A stretch of 64,000 bases of DNA from Mesorhizobium sp. M1C.F.Ca.ET.210.01.1.1 (GTDB taxonomy: Bacteria > Pseudomonadota > Alphaproteobacteria > Rhizobiales > Rhizobiaceae), in contig NZ_SRUU01000014.1 of the NCBI RefSeq assembly GCF_004791585.1, positions 62,001 through 126,000 of the forward strand, read 5' to 3'. The notes beneath the pieces were generated by a model that was not told the DNA's origin, made no database searches, and worked only from the letters and a program-made list of their open reading frames with translations. A program made the position numbers and the translations under genes. Below, piece after piece: positions 32,751 through 41,806 of the stretch. Numbering within the stretch: position 1 is the first letter of the stretch; the number at the start of each line of letters is the position of its first letter.

Positions 32751-33782
32751 TCAGCGGTCCTCGAATCCGGTCAGCACGCCGACGGCGTTGATGCCGATCT
32801 CTTCCACCGCGTAGCCGCCTTCCATGACGAACAGCGTCGGCAGGCCGAGCCTGGCGATGCTGCGGCCGATCTTGGGGTAATCCTCGCTCTTCAGCTTGAA
32901 CTGGCTGATCGGATCCTTCTCGAAGGTGTCGACGCCGAGCGAGACAATGACGACTTCGGGCGCGTAGGCGGCAAGGCTGGCGCAGGCGTCCTCCAGCGAA
33001 GCGTTCCAGCGGTCCCAGTCGGTGCCGAAGGGCATCGGATAGTTGACGTTGAAGCCTTCGCCCTCGCCCTCGCCGCGCTCGTCGGCGTGGCCGAGGAAGA
33101 AGGGGTATTCGACCATCGGGTCGCCATGCAGGTTGAGCACCTGGACGTCGCCGCGGCGGTAGAAGATCTCCTGCGTGCCGTTGCCGTGGTGGTAGTCGAC
33201 ATCGAGGATGGAGACGCGGCTTGCGCCCTGGTCGCGGAACCACTGCGCGACGACGGCGGCGTTGTTGATGAAGCAGTACCCGCCCATGAAGGCGGCGCCT
33301 GCGTGATGGCCGGGCGGCCGGCAGAGCGCGAAGGCGGTCCGCTCGCCGCCCTTGACCAGGGCTGCCGCCGTCAGCGCGACGTCATAGGAGGACTTGATCG
33401 CCGCCCAGGTGCCCTCAACGAAGGTGGCGCCGGCGTCGAAGGAGTAATAGCCGAGCAGGGCGTCGATGCGCTTCGGCGGCACATCGCTGCGCAACCCGCG
33501 CGTCGGCCAGGTGAAGCCCATGGCCGAGCCCTTGAAGCCGGCGGCGACCCATTCCGGCCACACGGTCGGCAGAAAGTCGACATAGCGCGCATCATGCACG
33601 CGCTTGGCGGCGGCAAGGTCATGCTCGACCGGGCCGATGATTGGGCCAAGCTTCTCGCTTTCCAGCCTTGCCTTGATGAACTCAGCCCGCGACGGCTTCT
33701 CGAAACCCGGCACGATCGCCGAAGTGACCAGTTCCATCTGGCCCGAATGACCGGCGTGGAGAGGCGAAAAGACAGTTTTCAT
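32751..33782 (-). CDS. Acetylpolyamine amidohydrolase (histone deacetylase family)
   Basis: The 343 aa protein is a zinc-dependent deacetylase that removes acetyl groups from polyamines. It carries RPPGHHAG with the catalytic His pair at 159/160, the zinc ligands D196 and H198 in DVDYHHGNG, the third ligand D285 in SLGVDTFEKDP, and the catalytic Tyr 324 in EGGY. These positions and the length closely match Mycoplana APAH (341 aa). ATG 33782 is chosen with AGGGGA upstream; the frame to 33863 is not needed. It lies 41 nt downstream of a TetR regulator gene on the same strand and next to a polyamine-type ABC importer. Confidence 0.93.
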   Translation of the reverse strand: MKTVFSPLHAGHSGQMELVTSAIVPGFEKPSRAEFIKARLESEKLGPIIGPVEHDLAAAKRVHDARYVDFLPTVWPEWVAAGFKGSAMGFTWPTRGLRSDVPPKRIDALLGYYSFDAGATFVEGTWAAIKSSYDVALTAAALVKGGERTAFALCRPPGHHAGAAFMGGYCFINNAAVVAQWFRDQGASRVSILDVDYHHGNGTQEIFYRRGDVQVLNLHGDPMVEYPFFLGHADERGEGEGEGFNVNYPMPFGTDWDRWNASLEDACASLAAYAPEVVIVSLGVDTFEKDPISQFKLKSEDYPKIGRSIARLGLPTLFVMEGGYAVEEIGINAVGVLTGFEDR

Positions 33783-33823
33783 ACGAATTCCCCTGGAGTG
33801 CGAAATCAGTTGGAAACGTGAAA

Positions 33824-34513
33824 TCAGTCGAGGTTGAGATAGGGGTTCACAAGAGCCAGCCACATGGCTTCCACATCGTCCTCGATGAGGTCGAATGTCT
33901 TGCGATCTCTCTTCAGTCCGACAAGCCTGCAGGCGTGCCCGACCTCCATCATCACCAGGCCCAACCGTTTAGCGGTCTTTTCTTCCAGGGACGGATTCAC
34001 ATGCTGCAGCCAGGCTGCGTAGAGGGCGATGATCTCTTTGTCGTATTCGTCCTGGATCGGCCTCAGATCGGCGTTGCCGGATATCGCCTCGATCACCGGC
34101 ATCAGGGTGGCGTTGTCGAGATAGATCTTGGATGTGTCGATGAAGAGCTTGCGCACTTCCCGGCGAAACTCTTCGCGGTTGGTGGGCGGGGGGACTTTGA
34201 TGCGCTTCGCGATGACCTCGGGAAAGGACGACAGCCAGCGCCTGGCGAGGTCGAGAAGAATGGCTTCCTTGTTGGGAAAATATTGGTAGACCGATCCGAC
34301 CGACAGGCCCGCGCGCTGCGCGATGGCCAGCGTCGTCGGCGTCCTGGTTCCCTGCTCCCGGGTCAAGATCAGCGCCGCGTCGAGAATCCTGTCGACCACC
34401 TTGCTTGACCGTTGTTGCCGTGGCTGCTTGCGCGGTTCGAGCGCTATCCTAGTCTTGCGGTCGAGACTGCGCTTCACGTTCCGATGCCCTCGTTCATCGC
34501 CCGGCCTCAACAC
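33824..34513 (-). CDS. TetR-family transcriptional regulator
   Basis: The product (up to 229 aa) has a TetR N-terminal HTH (VVDRILDAALILTREQGTRT, TTLAIAQRAGLSVGSVYQYF, PNKEAILLDLARRW) and a helical ligand-binding C-terminal domain. Start choice is open: GTG 34513, or GTG 34477 (VKRSLDRKT), neither with a strong ribosome binding site. It precedes the acetylpolyamine amidohydrolase gene by 41 nt and diverges from the amidohydrolase/ABC block, so it probably represses one or both in response to an amide or polyamine ligand. The ligand is not known. Confidence 0.88.
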   Translation of the reverse strand: MLRPGDERGHRNVKRSLDRKTRIALEPRKQPRQQRSSKVVDRILDAALILTREQGTRTPTTLAIAQRAGLSVGSVYQYFPNKEAILLDLARRWLSSFPEVIAKRIKVPPPTNREEFRREVRKLFIDTSKIYLDNATLMPVIEAISGNADLRPIQDEYDKEIIALYAAWLQHVNPSLEEKTAKRLGLVMMEVGHACRLVGLKRDRKTFDLIEDDVEAMWLALVNPYLNLD

Positions 34514-34554
34514 AGGCGCGGGTGCTTTCCACTATACATTGCAAATTCCGGCTG

Positions 34555-34584
34555 TTGACAAACGCGAATAAACAGTCGCATTCT
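34555..34584 (+). promoter_or_regulatory. Candidate sigma-70 promoter for the amidohydrolase gene
   Basis: A perfect TTGACA at 34555-34560 is followed after 18 nt by CATTCT at 34579-34584, a moderate -10. It sits in the 215-nt gap between the divergent TetR and amidohydrolase genes, about 145 nt upstream of the latter. TetR binding here would be expected but I see no clear operator palindrome. Confidence 0.35.
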
Positions 34585-34728
34585 TTATCCACGCTGTCTT
34601 CCACGATAACAAGGGGAATTTCGAAGACGGCGCATCGGCATCGACTCTCGTCCCACGGCGCCGCCCCAGTGGAGCGGCAGCTCGCTGGACTTGGCGTTGT
34701 CGGTCCCTCAGCAAAATGTGGAGTCGCG

Positions 34729-36390
34729 ATGTCGGTTGGTGGTGCGGATCTGATAGTCGTCAACGGCCGTGTGCTGACCATGGACGATGACAATCCCGCC
34801 GCTGAGGCTATAGCCGTCAAGAACGGCGCCATCATCGCCATTGGCAGCCGCGCTTCCATCGAAGAGCTCAAAGGCCCTGCCACCCGGGTCATCGATGCCC
34901 AGGGCGGCTCCGTCCTGCCGGGCTTCATCGAAGCGCATATGCACCTCTTCGGCGGCGCGGCCGAGCTCGACAACCTGCATCTGGCGGGCGTGCATGGGTT
35001 CGATGCGCTGCGCGACGCGATCCAGGCTTATGCCGCCGACCGTCCAAATGCGAGACTGCTGATCGGCGCCGGCGTCGACTATGCGATCCTGCCCGAGCCT
35101 GTGACGCGCCACGATCTCGACCGCATCATTCCCGACCGGCCCTTCGTCATGTCGGCTTCCGATCACCACACGATGTGGGCGAACACCAAGGCGCTCGAAG
35201 AGGCCGGCCTGCTCCATGGCAAGCGGGTGGGGCCGGGCAACGAAGTCGTCATGGGCGCGGACGGACTTGCCGCCGGCGAGTTGCGCGAGAGCGAAGCGTT
35301 CGGGCCGGTCCTCGACCATTTCGGCGCAAACCGGACGCGGCTTGGTCTGGAAGGAGCGGAGCCCGACCCTTATCCGTCCGCCGCCGAACTTGCCGCTGAC
35401 CGCGACCTCATGCATCGCGGGCTGCAGTGGTGCGCCAAGCACGGCATCACCTCGATCCAGAACATGGACGGCAACCTCTATCAGCTCGAGCTGCTGGCCG
35501 GGCTGGAAGAAGAAGGGCGGCTGCTCTGCCGCACCAAGATCCCGTTCCACTTCAAGAATTTCATGAAGCTGGACATGCTGGAAAAAGCCTCGCGCATGGC
35601 GGCGGCCTATAGTTCCGAGTGGCTGTCGTCCGGCATGGTCAAGGTCTTCTATGACGGCGTGCTGGATTCCTGGACCGCGGTGATGGTCGACGACTATGCC
35701 GACCGGCCGGGCTGGCGCGGCGAACCGCTTTTTTCGCCCGAGCATTTCGCCGAAGTGGCGGTCGAGGCCGACCGGCGCGGCCTGCAGATCGCCGTGCACT
35801 CGATCGGCGACGGCGCCGTGCGGGCGGTGCTTGACGGTTATCAGGCAGCGGCGAAGAAGAACGGCAGGCGCGACAGCCGCCACCGCGTCGAGCATATCGA
35901 GGTCACCACGCCGTCCGACGTGCCAAGGTTTGCCGAGCTCGGCGTGCTCGCCTCGATGCAGCCGCCGCACCCGCCGGGCGCCATGAACTTTCCCCTGGAG
36001 CCGACGATCTCGCGCATCGGCCGCGACAAGTGGCCGCTGAGCTATGCCTGGCGCACGCTGAAGAACGCCGGTGCGCGCGTCGTCTTCGCCTCCGACTGGC
36101 CCGTCTCGCCGGTTGATCCGATCCTGGGCATCCAGGCGGCGGTGATGCGCAAGCCTTGGGCAGAGGACCTGCCGGATCAGAGCTTCTCGCTCCATGAAGC
36201 GATTGCCGGCTACACGGTCGAGGGCGCCTATGCCGAGTTCATGGAGCATCGAAAGGGCCGCCTGAAACCCGGATACCTCGCCGATATCGTCGTGTTGTCG
36301 GCCGATATCGAGGCGACGGCGCCGGAAGCGCTGCACACTGTGCGGCCAGTGACCACGATCTGCGGCGGAAAGGTCACTTACCAAGCCTAA
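34729..36390 (+). CDS. Amidohydrolase family 3 protein (YtcJ-like)
   Basis: The 553 aa protein belongs to the amidohydrolase superfamily, group 3. It has the metal-binding HxH (H70, H72 in GFIEAHMHLF), SASDHHTMWANTKALEEAGL in the middle, IAVHSIGDGAVRAVLDGYQA, and the C-terminal VVFASDWPVSPVDPILGIQA with the metal Asp. Members cleave N-formyl, amide or related C-N bonds; the substrate is not predictable. ATG 34729 has GGAG 6 nt upstream; the frame open from 34522 is non-coding leader. It is followed by the ABC importer genes and is likely co-transcribed with them. Confidence 0.88.
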   Translation: MSVGGADLIVVNGRVLTMDDDNPAAEAIAVKNGAIIAIGSRASIEELKGPATRVIDAQGGSVLPGFIEAHMHLFGGAAELDNLHLAGVHGFDALRDAIQAYAADRPNARLLIGAGVDYAILPEPVTRHDLDRIIPDRPFVMSASDHHTMWANTKALEEAGLLHGKRVGPGNEVVMGADGLAAGELRESEAFGPVLDHFGANRTRLGLEGAEPDPYPSAAELAADRDLMHRGLQWCAKHGITSIQNMDGNLYQLELLAGLEEEGRLLCRTKIPFHFKNFMKLDMLEKASRMAAAYSSEWLSSGMVKVFYDGVLDSWTAVMVDDYADRPGWRGEPLFSPEHFAEVAVEADRRGLQIAVHSIGDGAVRAVLDGYQAAAKKNGRRDSRHRVEHIEVTTPSDVPRFAELGVLASMQPPHPPGAMNFPLEPTISRIGRDKWPLSYAWRTLKNAGARVVFASDWPVSPVDPILGIQAAVMRKPWAEDLPDQSFSLHEAIAGYTVEGAYAEFMEHRKGRLKPGYLADIVVLSADIEATAPEALHTVRPVTTICGGKVTYQA

Positions 36391-36535
36391 GCATAACCAA
36401 ACCTGAGGTTGTGGCATGGGAATTGCGTCTAAAAGTCGAATAGCAGCTCCGCAGTTGCCAAGGCAGCTGGCTTGTGGTGACAATCAATCAGGAACACACC
36501 TGCCGCCAAGAGCAGGCTCTCTCAATGGGGTAATC

Positions 36536-37639
36536 GTGCCGGAACAACCGGGTAAGGACGCGATCGAAGTTCGCGGTGTTCGCAAGGTATTTGGAACCGG
36601 TGAAAGCCAGGTAGCCGCCCTCGACACGGTGTCGGTGTCGATCCGCGAGAACGAGTTTTTCACGCTGCTCGGCCCATCCGGATGCGGGAAGACGACGCTG
36701 CTGAGATTGATCGCCGGTTTCGATTTCCCTACCGCCGGCGAGATACTGCTGCACGGCCAGGACATCGCGCCGCTGCCGCCCTTCAAGCGCCCGGTCAATA
36801 CCGTCTTCCAAAGCTACGCGCTGTTCCCGCACATGACGGTGGCGCAGAATATCGGCTTCGGGCTGGAAATGCTCGGCAGGCCGAAGGCCGAGATCGAGGC
36901 GCGCGTCGCCCAGATGCTGAAGCTGGTCAAGATGGAGGCGCTCAAGGCGCGCCGGACCAGCCAGATCTCCGGCGGCCAGCAGCAGCGCGTGGCGCTTGCC
37001 CGGGCGCTGGCGCCGCAGCCGAAGGTGCTTCTGCTCGACGAGCCGCTCTCGGCGCTGGACTACAAGCTGCGTAAGGAAATGCAGATCGAACTGAAGCGTT
37101 TGCAGCACGAGACCGGCATCACCTTCATCTTCGTCACCCACGACCAGGAAGAAGCGCTGACCATGTCGGATCGCATCGCCGTGATGTCGGCGGGCAAGAT
37201 CCTGCAGGTCGGCACGCCGCGCGACATCTACGACCGGCCGGCCGAGCGCTTCGTCGCCGACTTCATCGGCGAAACCAACTTCCTGCCGGGCACGGTGGTG
37301 TCGAAACAGGCCGGCGTGGCGACAGTCAAATTCGCCAGCAACGCGACGATCAGCGCCGGCTATCCGGAAGGCTTCGATCCGGCCGGCGAGGTGACGCTGG
37401 TGGTGCGACCCGAGCATGCCGATCTGGTGCCCGATCCGGCCAAGGGAACGGTCACTGGCACGCTCTCCAACATCGTCTATTTCGGCACCGACACGCATTA
37501 CCACGTGAAGCTCGACGGCGGCGGCGAGAATTTCATCGTGCGCCACCAGAACAGCCGTTCGAGCGTGGTGACCTACGAGACCGGCGCCAAGGTCGGCATC
37601 CAGTTCGAGGAGGACGCCGCCCGCGTCCTGAAAGACTGA
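36536..37639 (+). CDS. potA: Polyamine-type ABC transporter ATP-binding protein (PotA-like)
   Basis: The 367 aa protein powers import by the adjacent permeases. It has Walker [10 protein letters not shown] (46-54), the signature [16 protein letters not shown] followed by Walker [35 protein letters not shown], and a C-terminal TOBE domain. GTG 36536 is preferred since it gives the usual PotA N-terminus ([18 protein letters not shown]). An ATG at 36416 with GAGGT 6 nt upstream is an alternative that would add 40 atypical residues. The substrate could be a polyamine or related cationic amide, judged by gene neighbours. Confidence 0.9.
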   Translation: MPEQPGKDAIEVRGVRKVFGTGESQVAALDTVSVSIRENEFFTLLGPSGCGKTTLLRLIAGFDFPTAGEILLHGQDIAPLPPFKRPVNTVFQSYALFPHMTVAQNIGFGLEMLGRPKAEIEARVAQMLKLVKMEALKARRTSQISGGQQQRVALARALAPQPKVLLLDEPLSALDYKLRKEMQIELKRLQHETGITFIFVTHDQEEALTMSDRIAVMSAGKILQVGTPRDIYDRPAERFVADFIGETNFLPGTVVSKQAGVATVKFASNATISAGYPEGFDPAGEVTLVVRPEHADLVPDPAKGTVTGTLSNIVYFGTDTHYHVKLDGGGENFIVRHQNSRSSVVTYETGAKVGIQFEEDAARVLKD

Positions 37640-38586
37640 TGACGACAGCCGCTCTCTCCCCGACCACGCTCTCCAAGGCCGCATTGTTCGAGGCCAAGGC
37701 AGTGAAGACCAGCGCGCGGCGCAACCGGCTTCTGTCGCTGCCGGCGCTTATCATCATCGGCGTGTTCGGCGTGCTGCCGCTGATCATCATCTGCGTTTAT
37801 TCGTTCCTGGCCGCGGCGCCCTATGGCGGCGTGCAGTGGAAGTTCTCGACCGACGCCTATCTGAACTTCCTGTTCCAGCGCGACATTTTCGACGACACGC
37901 TGCAGTTCACGCCGGATTTCCTGATCATCTACCTGCGCTCCTTCCTGTTCGCGGTGGTGACGACGGTGATCTGCCTGCTGCTCGGTTTCCCGACTGCCTA
38001 TTTCATGGCGACGCGGCCGCCGGCGCAGCGCAACTGGTGGGTGCTTCTGATCACCATTCCGTTCTGGTCGAACCTTCTGGTGCGCACGCTGGCGATCATG
38101 TTCATCATCCGCGACGAGGGCCTGATCAACAACGCACTCTTGGCGCTCGGCGTGATCGATAAGCCGATCACCATGCTCTACACCAACTTCGCCATCCAGC
38201 TCGGCCTGCTCTATGCCTTCCTGCCGTTCATGGTGCTGCCGCTCTATTCCAGTCTGGAGAAGCTCGACTTCCGGCTGATCGAGGCGGCCTACGATCTCTA
38301 TGCGACGCGCCGGCAGGTGCTGTGGCGGGTGATCATTCCGCTGTCCAAGCCCGGCATTGTCGCCGGCTGCCTGCTCGTCTTCATCCCGGCGCTTGGCGCC
38401 TATGTGACGCCGCTGATCCTGGGCGGCGGCATCCACCTGATGATCGGCGATCTCATCGCGCAGCAGTTCGGCTCGGGACGCAACTGGCCGCTGGGCTGCG
38501 CGCAGGCGCTGATCCTGATGGCCGCGGTGCTGGTGGCGCTCTACTTCTACGTCCGCAACACGGCGGGGAAGGTGCAGCATGGCTGA
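37639..38586 (+). CDS. potB: ABC transporter permease (PotB-like)
   Basis: The 315 aa inner-membrane permease has six predicted helices and the binding-protein-dependent transport EAA loop (LIEAAYDLYATRRQVLWRVI, IPLSKPGIVAGCLLV), which contacts the ATPase. Its start overlaps the potA-like stop by one base (TGATG), and its end overlaps the next permease by 8 nt. The N-terminal cytoplasmic tail of about 30 residues and the ITIPFWSNLLVRTLAIMFII region are typical of PotB/PotH. The pathway is the polyamine/opine family of importers. Confidence 0.92.
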   Translation: MTTAALSPTTLSKAALFEAKAVKTSARRNRLLSLPALIIIGVFGVLPLIIICVYSFLAAAPYGGVQWKFSTDAYLNFLFQRDIFDDTLQFTPDFLIIYLRSFLFAVVTTVICLLLGFPTAYFMATRPPAQRNWWVLLITIPFWSNLLVRTLAIMFIIRDEGLINNALLALGVIDKPITMLYTNFAIQLGLLYAFLPFMVLPLYSSLEKLDFRLIEAAYDLYATRRQVLWRVIIPLSKPGIVAGCLLVFIPALGAYVTPLILGGGIHLMIGDLIAQQFGSGRNWPLGCAQALILMAAVLVALYFYVRNTAGKVQHG

Positions 38587-39391
38587 TCCCCGCGCGATCG
38601 ACATCAAGGAGCAACCGGGCTTCCGGTCGATCGCCATCATCTGTCTGCTGGTGCTCTATGTACCGGTGCTCATTCTGATGATCTTCTCGCTGAACAGCGG
38701 CTCACTGATCACGCATTGGGAAGGCGTCACGCTCAGTTGGTACGGCAGTGCGTTCCTCAACGAGGAATTCCATGCCGCGGCGCGCAATACGCTGATCATC
38801 TCGGTGAGCGCGACGATCGTTTCGACGATCTGCGCGACGCTTGCCGCAATCGGCATGACACGGGTGAAGCCGTGGCGCGGGCTTGCGGCAGCCTTCATGG
38901 TCATCAACCTGCCGCTGATGGTCCCGGAGATCATCACGGCGGTGGCGACGCTCTCCTTCTTCGCGCTGATCGCCGGCGCGTTTGGGCTGAATTTCGGCAT
39001 CGGCAATCTGATCCTTGCCCACACCGTGTTTTGCATTCCGTTCGCCTATATGCCGATCCGGGCGCGTTTGGAGGACATGGACCTGACGCTGGAATATGCG
39101 GCGGCCGACCTCTATGCGACGCCCTGGAATGCTTTCAAGCGCATCACGCTGCCGCTGCTGGTTCCAGGCATCATGTCGGGCGCGGCGCTGGCCTTCATCG
39201 TCTCCTTCGACGATTTCACCATCACCCAACTCGTCGCCGGTCCCGGCCAGACGACGCTACCGCTGTACATCTGGAACCAGATCCGGCGCCCGATGACGCC
39301 AGAGATCAACGCCATCTCCACCATCCTGCTCATGGTGTCGATCCTGTTCGTCTCGGTCTCGTTCCTGATCGCGCGCCGACGCGCCAAATGA
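38579..39391 (+). CDS. potC: ABC transporter permease (PotC-like)
   Basis: The 270 aa second permease has six helices and the EAA loop (LEYAAADLYATPWNAFKRIT, LPLLVPGIMSGAALAFIVSF, DDFTITQLVAGPGQTTLPLY), the last part being diagnostic for PotC/PotI. It overlaps the previous permease gene by 8 nt and is followed 40 nt later by the binding-protein gene. It forms the channel with the PotB-like protein. Confidence 0.93.
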   Translation: MADPRAIDIKEQPGFRSIAIICLLVLYVPVLILMIFSLNSGSLITHWEGVTLSWYGSAFLNEEFHAAARNTLIISVSATIVSTICATLAAIGMTRVKPWRGLAAAFMVINLPLMVPEIITAVATLSFFALIAGAFGLNFGIGNLILAHTVFCIPFAYMPIRARLEDMDLTLEYAAADLYATPWNAFKRITLPLLVPGIMSGAALAFIVSFDDFTITQLVAGPGQTTLPLYIWNQIRRPMTPEINAISTILLMVSILFVSVSFLIARRRAK

Positions 39392-39431
39392 GCTCCAACA
39401 CAAAACAATGGGAAGGCAAGGAGAACATAAA

Positions 39432-40460
39432 ATGTCTAGAAAACTGATGGCGGCCGTATCCGCGGCCGTGCTGTTATGGGCAGTGCCGGCGCTCGCCGAC
39501 GGCGAACTGCACATCTACAACTGGGGCGACTACACCAACCCGAAGCTGATCGAGAAGTTCGAGAAGCAGTACAACATCAAGGTGACGCTGGACGACTACG
39601 ACTCCAACGAAACCATGTTGTCCAAGGTGCGCGCCGGCAATTCCGGCTACGACATCGTGGTGCCGTCGGATTACACTGTGAAGATCATGATCGAAGAGGG
39701 CCTGCTCGAAAAGACCGAGCCCAACGCGATGCCGAACGGCAAGAACCTCGATCCGCGCTTTGTCGACGTCTACTGGGACAAGGGGCGCCACTACACCACG
39801 CCGTGGCAGTTCGGCACGACGACGTTCTCGGTCAATACGGACAAGTTCAAGGGCGATATCGACACGCTGGCGATCCTGTTCAATCCGCCGGATGAGCTCA
39901 AGGGCCAGATCAACGTGCTCGACGACGTCAACTCCGTCATGCATGCGGCCGAGCGTTATGCCGGTGTGCCGCGCTGCGGCGCCGATAAGGCCAATCTGAA
40001 GAAGGTCAACGACATCCTCGTGGCCGCCAAGCCGTCGTGGAAGACGTTCAGCTACGACACCATCACCAAGATCACCTCGGGCGACGTGATCGTGACCGAG
40101 CAGTGGAATGGCGCAGCCTATCGTTCGCGCAAGCAGATCCCGGCGATCAAATATGCCTATCCGAAGGAAGGCATCGAAGGCTGGATGGACAATGTCGCGG
40201 TGCTGAAGGGCGCCAAGAACCTGGAGAACGCCAAGCTGTTCCAGGACTTCGTCATGGCGCCTGAGAACGCGGCGCTGATCTCGGACTTCGCGGGCTACGA
40301 CAACGGCATTGCCGGCAGCCACAAGTTCCTGCCGCCGGAATTCGCCAACTCACCGGAACTCAACCCGCCGGCGGGCGCGTCGGCGCCTGAATTCGTGCCG
40401 CCGTGCCCGCCTGAAGTGGTAGAGATCTACAACAAGATCTGGACCAACCTGCGCAAATAG
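39432..40460 (+). CDS. Periplasmic polyamine-type substrate-binding protein (PotD/PotF-like)
   Basis: The 342 aa protein has a signal peptide (MSRKLMAAVSAAVLLWAVPA, cut after ALA) and the PotD/PotF core (HIYNWGDYTNPKLIEKFEKQ, SKVRAGNSGYDIVVPSDYTV, then DVIVTEQWNGAA). It captures substrate for the PotABC-like importer. ATG 39432 is preferred, with AAGGAG 8 nt upstream, over the open frame from 39408. It ends the ABC block and is followed by a strong hairpin at 40484. Exact ligand specificity (putrescine, spermidine or a modified polyamine) cannot be read from the sequence alone. Confidence 0.92.
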   Translation: MSRKLMAAVSAAVLLWAVPALADGELHIYNWGDYTNPKLIEKFEKQYNIKVTLDDYDSNETMLSKVRAGNSGYDIVVPSDYTVKIMIEEGLLEKTEPNAMPNGKNLDPRFVDVYWDKGRHYTTPWQFGTTTFSVNTDKFKGDIDTLAILFNPPDELKGQINVLDDVNSVMHAAERYAGVPRCGADKANLKKVNDILVAAKPSWKTFSYDTITKITSGDVIVTEQWNGAAYRSRKQIPAIKYAYPKEGIEGWMDNVAVLKGAKNLENAKLFQDFVMAPENAALISDFAGYDNGIAGSHKFLPPEFANSPELNPPAGASAPEFVPPCPPEVVEIYNKIWTNLRK

Positions 40461-40483
40461 TCCGGCGCAAGATCATGCAGGAG

Positions 40484-40501
40484 GGGAGGCTCCGGCCTCC
40501 C
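40484..40501 (+). terminator. Intrinsic terminator after the ABC importer operon
   Basis: A 7-bp stem GGGAGGC/GCCTCCC closed by a TCCG loop lies 23 nt past the binding-protein stop and is followed by the T-rich TTCTTTGTTTGTTTC. It should end most transcription from the importer genes before the serine hydrolase pair. Confidence 0.85.
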
Positions 40502-40518
40502 TTCTTTGTTTGTTTCTG

Positions 40519-40565
40519 TGCATGTCGTTCTCCCAAACCGCCACACACTTTTTGGGTGACATGTA
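40519..40565. repeat. 47-nt palindromic intergenic repeat, copy 2
   Basis: This is the second copy of the element at 5338-5384, same length and orientation. The outer arms are TGCATGTCG and TGACATGTA, with inner arms CCCAAA (40532-40537) and TTTGGG (40551-40556). It lies between the importer terminator and the first serine hydrolase, ending 15 nt before its start. Confidence 0.75.
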
Positions 40566-40579
40566 TTGGGGAGGGGTTC

Positions 40580-41776
40580 ATGAGGTCTTATCGCAATTCC
40601 GATCCGCGGCCGCCGATCATGCAGGGCTCGCCGCCCAAGTTGGTGCTGCCGAAGCTCGATTGGGACCGGCCGCCGTGGAATCGCTGGGCCTTTCAGCACA
40701 TCAGCGAATTCCTGCCGACCGTCGAGGTCTGGCGCGGCCATGGCCATCGCCGCCGCCTCGACCGCGCCGATGTCGATCTCGACGGCCTGGCAGTAGCGGA
40801 CAGCGAAGGCCGTCCGACGACGCTCGCCGGGCTGCTCGACGAAACCTATACGGACGGCTTCCTGGTGCTGAAGAACGGCAGGGTCGCCTATGAGCGCTAT
40901 TTCAACGGCATGGACGAACGCACGCTGCATCTGTCGCAGTCGATGGCGAAGTCGGTCACCGGATCGGTGTTCGGCATCCTGGTCGGGCGGGGCCTGATCG
41001 ATCCGGCCAGGCTGGTGACCGACTGCCTTCCGGAGCTCGCCGAGACCGCTTGGGCCGGCGCCACCGTTCAGCACGTGCTCGACATGACGACAGGCGTGCG
41101 CTTCTCCGAGGAGTACACCGATCGCTATTCCGAAATCGGCCAGGTCGATGTCGCCAGCGGCTGGAAGCCGATCCCGCCGGGCAGCGATCCCGACTTCCAG
41201 TGGCCGTCACATCTGTTCGAGCTGATCCTGCGGCTGAAGGACAAGGTGCGCGAACATGGCGAGGCCTTCGAATACCGCTCGATCGAGACGGACGTGCTCG
41301 CCTTCATCATGGAGCGGGTGAGCGGCAAGCGGCTGGCACAACTGATTTCGGAAGAACTCTGGCAGAAGCTCGGCGCCGACGAGAGCGCCTGTTTCACCGT
41401 CGACAGCGCCGGCTATGCGCTGGCCGATGGCGGCTTCAACGCGACGCTGCGCGACTATGGTCGTTTCGGCCAGCTGATCCTCGACAATGGCGGCGGTGTG
41501 ATCCCGGCCGAGTGGATCGACGCGACGCGCAGCGGCAGGCACGGTCCCGATTTCAATCCCAGCCTGCCGGAGGGCAGCTACCGCAACCAGTTCTGGATCG
41601 AGGACCCGCACTCGCGCGCGCTGATGTGCCGGGGCGTATTCGGGCAGCTGATCCACATCGACTGGGACAACAGGATGGTCGTGGTGAAGCTTTCGACCTA
41701 TCCGGATTTCACCAACATCGCCTATTCGGTGGCGACGCTGAAGGCCGTGCACGCCATCGCCGCCGCGCTGACCTGA
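40580..41776 (+). CDS. Serine hydrolase, class C beta-lactamase fold (first of a pair)
   Basis: The 398 aa protein is a cytoplasmic (no signal peptide) serine hydrolase of the class C beta-lactamase/NylB fold. The nucleophile motif SMAK is at residues 121-124 and a YRS element (AFEYRSIETDVLAFIMERVS) supplies the catalytic Tyr. NylB-like members cleave amide bonds of linear oligoamides; others are esterases. ATG 40580 follows GAGGGG closely; translation further upstream would run through the repeat. It is followed 30 nt later by a second, divergent copy with the same N-terminal WxFQ feature. An amidase role fits the neighbouring polyamine and amide genes, but this is inference. Confidence 0.85.
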   Translation: MRSYRNSDPRPPIMQGSPPKLVLPKLDWDRPPWNRWAFQHISEFLPTVEVWRGHGHRRRLDRADVDLDGLAVADSEGRPTTLAGLLDETYTDGFLVLKNGRVAYERYFNGMDERTLHLSQSMAKSVTGSVFGILVGRGLIDPARLVTDCLPELAETAWAGATVQHVLDMTTGVRFSEEYTDRYSEIGQVDVASGWKPIPPGSDPDFQWPSHLFELILRLKDKVREHGEAFEYRSIETDVLAFIMERVSGKRLAQLISEELWQKLGADESACFTVDSAGYALADGGFNATLRDYGRFGQLILDNGGGVIPAEWIDATRSGRHGPDFNPSLPEGSYRNQFWIEDPHSRALMCRGVFGQLIHIDWDNRMVVVKLSTYPDFTNIAYSVATLKAVHAIAAALT

Positions 41777-41806
41777 CCTGCAGACAAGACACCCGGGAGA
41801 GAGATC

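Noticed and set aside
34708..36483. 591-codon minus-strand open frame opposite the amidohydrolase
   Set aside because: The plus-strand protein has metal-binding motifs and full length; the antisense frame has none and crosses both gene ends.
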